Below are positions 10,639-20,200 of a stretch of DNA of 64,000 nt, in pieces. Position 1 is the stretch's first letter. Each line of letters begins with the position of its first letter. Origin of the DNA: Rhinopomastus cyanomelas (lineage: Eukaryota; Chordata; Aves; Bucerotiformes; Rhinopomastidae); the NCBI GenBank assembly GCA_013400115.1, contig VXBP01010258.1:298823-362822 (forward strand), written 5' to 3'. The notes beneath the pieces were generated by a model that searched no databases, was not told the origin of the DNA, and was given only the letters and a program-made list of their open reading frames with translations. The position numbers and the translations under genes are program-made.

Positions 10639-11030
10639 GTACCTCTTGTGAAAGCCTGGCTTTCCAGACGTAGTGTTAAAGTATTGAAAGCAAAAATCAG
10701 TGAGTGTTTCTGGTTGCCATGGACTACTACCACAGAAATCCTCCCTGTTTGCAGTGGGCTCCCTAGGGCTGTCACTGCTGCGGGATGGTGTCAGGAGATG
10801 TGGAGCTAACGCACCCTGGTGAGCAGGTCCATGGCCACTCCGTGCTGCAGCACACAGAAAGGAACATGATTTCCAGGTCTGTGTCAGGGTCTTTCTGTGC
10901 CATCAGGCTGACCTGACTTCAGCAGGATGTGTCCTTTCGCCTTGCGCTGTCCCATGATGGGTTTAACTTCCACATGACCCTCTGCCTCTCCACTTGGTCC
11001 ACAAGAAGAATGTAAAAGGCCGGCGTGGAG

Positions 11031-11252
11031 CTAAGCAGATGTCTCTCCAGATTTTAGTGCAACGAGTTCTGAGTCCTCTGCGTATCTCCCGTTTAACTGT
11101 TCGTTGTTGGAATCGTGATGGTAGAGGTAAACGGGCACCTCTGTGATGGAGGTGGCAGTGTAGGAGGTAGATCGTGTGGAGCAGTGCTCCCGGCGCCTCT
11201 GGCCCCACTGGGTTTTGTACTGCGTCCACTGCCTCTTCAGGGCTCCCTGCAC
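11031..11252 (-). CDS. CALCR: CALCR coding exon 12: C-terminal tail and stop
   Basis: This exon encodes residues 397-469, the helix 8 region and cytoplasmic tail, ending GETSA and a TAG stop at 11031-11033. It starts VQGALKRQWTQYKTQW, matching the conserved class B motif VQ..LKRQW after membrane segment 7, where G-protein contacts occur. The distal part (TEVPVYLYHHDSNNEQ) is rich in Ser/Thr early on and is the least conserved region of the receptor. The acceptor CCCCGCAG lies at 11253-11260. Upstream in the intron is a polypyrimidine (in sense) low-complexity block. Confidence 0.95.
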   Translation of the reverse strand: MQGALKRQWTQYKTQWGQRRREHCSTRSTSYTATSITEVPVYLYHHDSNNEQLNGRYAEDSELVALKSGETSA

Positions 11253-14200
11253 CTGCGGGGGAAACCCACAGAGTGAGGCACCGTCTGAATCCCTGTGGTT
11301 GGAGATGCTGTGAGATGGGGGGCAGGGGAGGGGAGGGGAGGGGAGGAAGGAGAGAGGGGAGGGGAAGGGGGAGAGGGTGGAGAGTGGAGAGGATAGAGAG
11401 GGGAGAAGATAGAGGGGAGAAGATAGAGGAGAGGATGGAGGGGAAGAGGGGANGAAAGAGAAAGAGAAAGAGAAGAGAAAAGAATCTATTACAGAGTCTC
11501 TCCAGCCTCTCACTAAAGAACTTCCTGAGACCCAGCCCAGCCTTCCTCTCTTTCAGTTTAAAGCCCTTTCCCCTTGTCCTGTCACCAGATCCTGCTGAGG
11601 TGGATGCTGAGGGTCACTTTTGCTCAGGGAACAGGTGGAAAACACTCTCTAGGCTCCGTGCAGAACAATCTCTCTGACTGGTGCCAATGAACCTGAATGA
11701 CTTTGGTATTTACCAGGCTTCCACAATTCTGATCACTCTATTAATATGCACGTAGTAAGACGTCATCTGTTCACCACCCACAGCTGCCTGTCAGAAAGTT
11801 GCTTTGTGTCACACAAGGACAAGGCTTCAGCAGGAGCTGCCCTGCCTCCGAGCCGCTTGCCGAGTGCGAGCTCAGTGGAGCGATGCAGCGTGCCAAGAGC
11901 AGATAGTTCTGTTGCTTTGGCTTTTCGTTTTCATCCAAGGCACAAGCCAAGGTCTGAGGTCTGATGCTATAAATCCTTGCTCATGCAAGTAGCTGTCCTG
12001 ACCCTGGTGTGACTACTTTCTTGCTGGACTAGTTCTTTAAAAACTAACTGAAAACAACACCCATGCCCAGTTTCCAGTATTAGCTTGTTTTGGCTACTGC
12101 AGAATCAGAGAATTGCTTTGGTTGGAAGAGTAATGCAGGTTGGAAGGGACATTTAAGATCATCAAGTCCAGCCAAGCAGGCCAGCACCAGACCATGTCTC
12201 TCAGCACTATATCTATGTGTAGCTTTCACGTAGCTGTAGAGGACAGTGAGGTCTCCCCTCAGCCTCCTCTTTTCCAGGCTAAACAATCCCAACTCCCTCA
12301 GCCTCTCCCCATAAGACATGTCCTCCAGCCTCCCCACCAGCTCTGTCTGTGCTCCAGCACCTTAATGTCTAGCTGATACTGATCCCCACCACTTTTTTCT
12401 GCTGATGAAGAAAGTAAAGTCTAAAGAAATGAAGCCCCTGCATTTGTTTACTCTGCTCTTCATGCCTTTGAAGACTCTTCTGTTCTCTGTGCCTCTTTGG
12501 CACACAAGACAGACAGGCTGGTTTTTTTTCCCTAGACTTTCCATTCTGTTGGCCAGTCTTGCAGTCTCCAAGCCATCTGAGGTCTGGAAATGTAGTCTGG
12601 TGAGCAGACTGTGGCAGAGAGCTTGGATCATCTGCACAGTGTTGTTGTTGCTGGACAGAAAGACTAGAGGGCTGCCGGACACCGATACTGTGTGAAGATG
12701 CAGAAGAAGACGTAAAGGTCCCAGACAGAGCCAGGGATCACGTGCTCTTCTGAGGAACCCAGGTGTTGGCACAGCTTCATGTCACAACTTTCACATTTCT
12801 TTCTAGAGATGGGCTCATGGTCCTAGAGTGAGGTTGGGTAGGTAGTAGGCAACAGTTCCGATGCAAAATGCTGTTGGGTGGGACTGAGTTTAACTTTGTT
12901 TGTCCTGGCAAAACTTAAACTTCCAGCCCTGAGGTGAAATGTTCCGGCAGGAAAAAGCAAATCCCAGAGTATCTGGGTTCCTGTGGTACTAAAATGAATC
13001 TCCTTGCCCTACACCAAACTTTTCAATGAGAAACAACTTGGAGCTCTCCAGGAGCAGTTTGGAAATGCTCTCCTCCCATGAGCAAAGACTCAGGCTGTGG
13101 ATCTGGTCCATGTGCTGCTGCAGCAACAAGAACTGCCACCTCAGCTTATTGCTCTTGGGCAGCCAAAGTCAGACCAGCCCTCTTTTTGGAGGAACCTCAC
13201 GCTGCCTTCACATTAGCTCCATGACAAGGGAGGCCAGGTTGTACCAGGGGAAGTTCAGATTGTCTTCCCTGACAGAGTGGTGAGGCCTTGGAACAGGCTG
13301 GAGGGGAGGCACCATCCCTGGAGGGGCTAAAGAAATGGGCCAACATGGTGTTTTAGGAGATGGTTTATTGGTTAGGGCTTGTAGGGCGGATGTTTGGACA
13401 AGATGATCTTGAAGGTTTTCAAGATGGAGATTGAGCTGTGACAGAAAGGGGTAACAGCGAGTGTGAAGGAGAAGTGTGGTAGCAGCCTGAAGATGCTGGG
13501 GACTGAAGAGTGATAGGAAAAGAGAGCTGTGTGTCACTCCAACTTCAACAGATAGAACCATGAGCTTCTGCAGCGTGGAGTGAAGAACTCTGCTGCTGTC
13601 GTGTCGTGTAAGGTTCTGGTGTCACTAGCTGTTTACATCTTGCTGTTACGTGCCCTGAGAAGCTCTGCTGCAGAACTGCAGCGTGAAGCCTCTCGTCTTG
13701 TGGACCCAGCCCGAGGCAAACAGATTGCACTGTTGGCAAGTGGTGATGGGGCTTGATATCCTCTGAAAATCAGCAAAGCAGTCGACAGCACCTCATGAAT
13801 AACAAGTCACTGTCAAGAGAACAAGTTTCTCCATCAGAACTTCATCACTGGGTCGTATCTGGACTTGGAGTTTGTTACTTTCTAATAATACGCAGGGAGA
13901 ACACAGAGCGTGAGCAGCTCTTCGTTGACAACTGTATGTTAGCATCACTGACTTGCTCTGTGTTGGGCTTCATCTGCTCTTGATATAAAATTGGCTTTTT
14001 TAAGACCCTCCAAAGCTTTGCTAAGGTAGTGGCAAAGAATTCAGAAGGGGTGGAAGGGACAACCCAGCTGGATTGGAAGGGACAACCCAGCTGGATTGGA
14101 AGGGACAACCCAGCAGGGTTGGAAGGAAAAACCGAGCAGGGTTGGAAGGAACAACCCAGCAAGGTTGGAAGGAAAAACTCAGCAGTGTTGGAAGGAAAAA

Positions 14201-17200
14201 CCCAGCAGAGTTGGAAGGAACAACCCAGTAGAGTTGGAAGGAACAACCCAGCAGGGTTGGAAGGAACAACCCAGCAGGGTTGGAAGGAACAACCCAGCAG
14301 GGTTGGAAGGAACAACCCAGCAAGGTTGGAAGGAACAACCCAGTAGAGTTGGAAGGAACAACCCAGCAGGGTTGGAAGGGACAACCCAGCAGGGTTGGAA
14401 GGGACAACCCAGCAGGGTTGGAAGGAACAACCCAGCAGGGTTGGAAGGAACAACCCAGTAGGGTTGGAAGGAACAACCCAGTAGAGTTGGACGGAACAAC
14501 CCAGCAGGGTTGGAAGGAACAACCCAGCAAGGTTGGAAGGAAAAACTCAGCAGTGTTGGAAGGAAAAACCCAGCAGAGTTGGAAGGAACAACCCAGTAGA
14601 GTTGGAAGGAACAACCCAGCAGGGTTGGAAGGAACAACCCAGCAGGGTTGGAAGGAACAACCCAGCAGGGTTGGAAGGAACAACCCAGCAAGGTTGGAAG
14701 GAACAACCCAGTAGAGTTGGAAGGAACAACCCAGCAGGGTTGGAAGGGACAACCCAGCAGGGTTGGAAGGAACAACCCAGCAGGGTTGGAAGGAACAACC
14801 CAGCAGGGTTGGAAGGAACAACCCAGTAGGGTTGGAAGGAACAACCCAGTAGAGTTGGACGGAACAACCCAGCAGGGTTGGAAGGAACAACCCAGCAGGG
14901 TGACAGAGCACTGGAAGGGGCTGCCCAGGAGGGTTGTGGAGTCTCCTTCACTGGAGATGTTTAAAACCCACCTGGATGTGTTCCTGTATGTCTTGGTCTA
15001 GGTGACCTGCTATGGCAGGGGGATTGGACTAGATGATCTTTCCAGGTCCCTTCCAATCCCTGATGAGTCTATGATTCCTGTGCTGGGAGATAGCCCAGCC
15101 ATGGTCTGCACACAGCATTACAAAACACACGCTGCTGCTTGTGTGTGGGGAATGAAAAGCAGTCAGTGGATTCGGGCTGTGTGGCACGACGGGCTCCATC
15201 CCTGCATGAGAGAGCCACACACCGACTATTGTTGAAGGTTTCTGATCACTTGATGTTATTTCTCATCCTTACCTCGCCATTGAAGAAGCAGAATATGGTT
15301 GCCACAAGTAAGCCCTAAGAGAAAGGAAAAGGAAGGAATTTAGGGATCAGAATATATGATTTATTTTGATTTTTGGGCATTGTTTGGAAATTTGAGCTTG
15401 ATGGACACAAGACAAAAACATTATTCCCCTTCCTCAGCATCACAGACACTTCACCGAACCCCCCACTCTTTCACAGTGATGTGATGACACCAGTTGTCTT
15501 TTCAGCACTTTATTTGACATCACTAGGTCTTTATAGAATCACTAGGGATTGGAAGGGACCTCGAAAGATCATCTAGTCCAGCCCCCCAGATAGTTTATCT
15601 GTTTTGGCCATGATGTTATTTTTTATATAAGAGGCCTAGAGAAGGAAAATTGAGTGGTTTTTAAGGTAGATCATAGAATCACAGAATGGCTTAAAGTGGA
15701 ATGGGTTGCCCAGGAAGGTGGTGGAGGCCCTGTCCTTGGAGGTGTTTAAGGCCAGGCTGGATGAGGCTCTGGCCAGCCTGATCTAGGGTGGGGTGTCCCT
15801 GCCCATGGTAGGGGAGTTGGAACTGGATGACCCCGTGGTCCCTTCTAACCCTGAATAACTCTATGACTTGGTCTAGGTGATCCTGCTGTGTCAGGGGGAT
15901 TGGACTGGATGATCTTTCGAGGTCCCTTCCAATCCCTAATGATTCTGTGATACTATGAAAATGGTTGAAGGACCATTCAAATGGATGAGTGTTTGGCCCT
16001 TCTGTTCTCTGAGACTTGAATAGGCAGGGAGCTGGTTCGCTGTGAGACAGCAAACCAAGAGATGGGTGCCTGCGAGGACCAAACCCAGACTCATGCAGAC
16101 CTCAAGGGCAAACCAGGAAGGATTTAGGGGAACTCATCTCACAACAGCAAAACCAAGATCATCTTCAGTTTCAAGGCAGAATCAGTTTTGTTGGCTAAAT
16201 TACCCAAAAGCATCTCACCCAAGATGAGGTTTTGAACAATCGGTTGGACATGGTGTTTCAGGCGATGGCTTAGTGGTTAAAGGTTGTAGGGTGGATGGTT
16301 GGACTAGATGATCTTAAGGGTCTTTTCCACCTTGATGGTTCTGCAGCTCTATGATTCCAAGTGGCTGCTATGTAACGTACCTGGTAGTGCATCAAAATGT
16401 GCATGATGTAGTCATAGATTTCTCCAGCAAGTCGGTTCTCTGGTCTCCAGGGAATAATCACAAACTGAATTCCTAGTAAGGGCACCAGGATTAGAGTGGC
16501 TCTCACAGCTTTCATATACATGTTGGACTCGGCGCGGTGGGTGTCTCGGAGCTTTGTCACCAGGACTCGGACAATGTTAAGCAGAAAGAAAAAGTTGACC
16601 TGTGAAGGCAAAGCCATTGGTGAGTGGAAGCACCCAGAGGGACAGACGTTCAGGACAAGACTCCAGATGGCATAAACGACAGTCGAGTGTAACTTCCTAG
16701 CTCTGCTGTCGCTCATCATGTGCAGCTCCTCGGAACCCAGGCCTTGGGGAGTACCTTCAGTATCTTATAGGGACCTTGTATCACAGTATCACAGTATTAC
16801 CAAGGTTGGAAGAGACCTCATAGATCATGTAGCCACCTTCCAGTCCCTGGAAGGAGCCTGGCAGAAGACTGGGGAAGAACTGCTCAGTAGGGCATCAGTT
16901 TGAAGGTGGAAAAGGGTAGATTTAGGTCAGACATGGGAAAAAGTTCTTTAATCTGAGGGTGGTGGATCCCTGGAACAGGCTGCCTAGAGAGGTGATGGAG
17001 GGCCCATCCCTGGTGACATTCAAGATCAGGCTGGATGGGGCTCTGGGCACTCTGGTCTGGTGAGTGATGGCCCTGCTTGTTGCAGGGGGGTTGGACTAGA
17101 TGACTTCTGGAGATCCCTTCCAACCCAATATATTCTGTGATTGTATGATCCTCAGAGAAGAGGTGTTAAGCTGCTCTACACATTCACCTTCAGAAGATGC

Positions 17201-20200
17201 ACAGATGTTTCAGACTGGCAGGGGTTAGTTCTAGGAAGCACTGGCTGTTTTGACACTCATGTGGGCAAGTTCGAGATTTCCAGGGAGCAATTAATATCAT
17301 TTTTATGTCTAAAGTTTGAACAGAATGGGTGGAGTTTCCCCTAGGAGTAACCACATCTCTCTTCTTAGTCTGAAGGTCACCTAGACAATAGGTCTGATGA
17401 GGGAGCTGGGGCTGCTCAGCCTGAGGAAGAGGAGGCTGAGGGGCAACCTCATCACCCTCTACAGCTACCTGAAGGGACATTGTAGAGAGGTGGGTGCTGG
17501 TCTCTTCTTACAGGTCATTAGTGATAGAACAAGAAGCAACAGCCTCAGGCTGCACCAGAGGAGTTTAGGCTGGACTCAGGAAATTTTTCTTCACTGAAAG
17601 AGAAGTCAGGGACTGGAACAGGCTACTCAGGGAGGGTGTGGAGGCACCACCCCTGGAGGTGCTTAAGGATCATTTAGATGTGGTGTTTGGGCACATGTTT
17701 TAGCGGTGACCTTGATGGAGCAGAGTCATTGGTTGGACTTGATGATCTCAAGAGTCTTTTCCCAGAGATGCCCAGTAGCTCCACATATCATGTCCTCAGT
17801 CATTTCTGGAATCTGATTCCAGCTGCAGGTGCTGCTGGAAACCTGCTCTTGACCCTGACTTCACAGACTCTCCTTGTAGGATGGTCTGGGAGCCAGCAGA
17901 GGAACATGGAGGGCAGACTCAGGCTGGTAATGAGTCATGGGGCTACTGCATGGACATCCTGGTGTCACAGACCTCCTCTCCCTCCAGTAGGCAGACCACT
18001 CCTTTCCACTCTGCGACAGAACCTCAACAGACCTCTTTTCCAGAGCACTTTTACAAACAAGAATGCAGGCTGCATCACTTGCATGGCTGTGTCAGTAATC
18101 TAAATTCCATAAATACATGAGAAATGTCAGCTGAATCTTTTATAACAATACAACAGGAAACAGGAAACTTAGGTGAAGCATTTAATTGCTTCTTAACTAC
18201 CGTGGGACCTCTCTACCAGTTTCCATTTGTGCTCTGCTGGAATAAAGGAATAGCAAATGACTTTTGAGGTCCCATTCAGCATTAAATTTAAACCTTATTC
18301 TCCATCCCACTTTGACTTATGTCACTCTGCTTAACCTTCACTTTTAGCACTTTCAAAAGTGTCTGTGAAAGACTTTGCAAAGGTGAAAATCCTCTGCTCT
18401 TCAGAGTCAGGCTGGCACCGTGGGATTTTGGTAGCTAGCCACGCAGGACACTGTGTGGGCACTGACCTCCGCACAAGGCAAGTAAGGCTGGAAGTGGTAC
18501 AAGCACAAGCCAGGAATTAGAAGGTCTAATTTTGAAAACAGTTAAGGATTGCTCTTTTTTGATTAAAAAACCACTCCACCCTCCTTTGATCCCTGGCTAG
18601 AAAGCATAGACATGGAGCACAGTGATAGAAGCAAAGGTTAGATGTCCTCTCCTAGAAGCCAGTTGGATCACAGTCAAGGCTGAACTTGGGTGACACACTG
18701 AGGTGAGGGCTTAGGTGACACATTGAGGTGAGGACTTGGGTCACACACTGAGGTGAGGGCTTGGGTGACACACTGAGGTGAGGGCTTGGGTGACACACTG
18801 AGGTGAGGGCTTGGGTGACACACTGAGGTGAGGGCTTGGGTCAAATAAGCCCCTTTCTGTGATGATCAGGAGGGTCAGATCTATTCAAGGCTTTGAATCT
18901 CATCCTCCTACTACGACAACTCAGTCCAGCCCTTCTTCTGGACCAGTTTAGCTTCCTGCCTTTGGACCATACCCATTCATAGAATCACAGAATCATTACG
19001 TATTGGAAGGGACCTCGAAAGATCATCTAGTCCAATCCCCCTGACACAGCAGGATCACCTAGACCAAGTCACACAGGAACACATCCAGGTGGGTCTTGAA
19101 CATCTCCAGTGAAGGAGACTCCACAACCACCCTGGGCAGCCCCTTCCAGTGACCAGTAAAACTGAAAATCTGTTTCTTTGCTGGGTGGTCCCCTTACAGG
19201 ACTTATTTTGTGAAGCACTGAGGATCCATCCTTGCAACACTGAGCAGAAAAAACCTGTAGGAAATTCTGAGTCTTGATCAAGATACCGACCTAGTTAAAG
19301 ATGCCCCTGCTCGCTGCAGGGGCGGGTTGGACTAGATGTCCTTTAAAGGTCCCCTCCAGCCTAGTACCTTCTATGATTCCACTTAAAGGACAGAAACGTG
19401 CATTCTGTACAGGTTAGCAGCATTTATACGATATAAAAATACACTATATAAAAATAAAGATAACATTATATTAAATAATGATTAAATACATATATGGTTA
19501 TTATTTAATTATATATATATATTCTATAGAACACATAATATACATTATATGTAATCTATATTTATATATAAATTATATGTAAATATAGATATAATTTATA
19601 TATAATTTATAAATATATATAATTATGAAACATATATATAATACAGTTGATAGAAAATAACATTCTTACCAACAAAGCTGCCATTACAGGTCCATGGACA
19701 ATGTAGAGCAAGTGTGTGTCGACACTCATCCAGCAGCTGGAGGGGAAGGACACCATTAGCACTTCTTGTCAGCTCATGAAAAGTGTGTTAGGCAGAAAAA
19801 CTGGGCTGAGTTCTTTCAAAACCAGACGTCTTGTCCGGTCTACTCACTTGTCGTTGAAGTACCGGGCTCTTGCGACAGCGTGAATAGATGCCGGCAGTAA
19901 AGGGAACCCTGAAATGATTCAAGTTGTAGATCAGTCAGGGGGTTTTTAAGTGTAACATGTCACACGCGTGTTAAGTCTAGATGATCCTTCAAGGTCCCTT
20001 CCAATCCCTAGTGATTCTATGAAGGCAATGATTTTGTGTTCACTTTTAGGTGGATGAAGCTGCCTGAAGGGCCAGCAAGCGTGGACTGCAGCTGGATGCA
20101 CACACTTCCCTGCGTTAACACAGTGATTTCCTGACCAGTGAAACAGTGACAAACGAGACATGACATCTCCAGCAGCAGCTCCCAGAGAAGGAAGTCACTT

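Larger units (their letters stand above)
8209..11030 (-). other. CALCR: CALCR downstream region / putative 3'UTR
   Basis: Sequence following the CALCR stop codon in transcript direction. Antisense AATAAA (written TTTATT) occurs at 10149-10154, 10136-10141 and 8209-8214. Any of these could end the transcript, and I cannot choose between them. A CR1 tail lies at 9050-9230 and an orphan + strand open segment at 10573-10638. Confidence 0.45.
11253..15272 (-). other. CALCR coding intron 11
   Basis: About 4 kb. Going from the acceptor, it holds the GA-rich block 11316-11486, CR1 pieces at 12110-12400, 13220-13425 and 14901-15078, and the 23-bp minisatellite 14049-14900. The rest is single-copy sequence without convincing exons. 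Confidence 0.85.
15315..16380 (-). other. CALCR coding intron 10
   Basis: A 1.07-kb intron, about half CR1 (15535, 15690, 15868, 16240). One CR1 copy ends about 20 bases from the exon 10 donor. Confidence 0.85.
16600..19669 (-). other. CALCR coding intron 9
   Basis: 3.1 kb: CR1 pieces at 16785, 16890, 17395, 18978 and 19295, a 25-bp minisatellite at 18686-18842 and a 230-base AT-rich block just after the exon 9 donor. No other exon is seen. Confidence 0.85.

Noticed and set aside
13875..15001. Very long overlapping frames on both strands (up to 296 codons)
   Set aside because: They are translations of the 23-bp minisatellite, whose unit has no stop codons. No start context, domain or splice structure supports a gene.
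18686..18842. Short regularly spaced repeats considered as a CRISPR array
   Set aside because: Head-to-tail minisatellite units without unique spacers, in a vertebrate intron.
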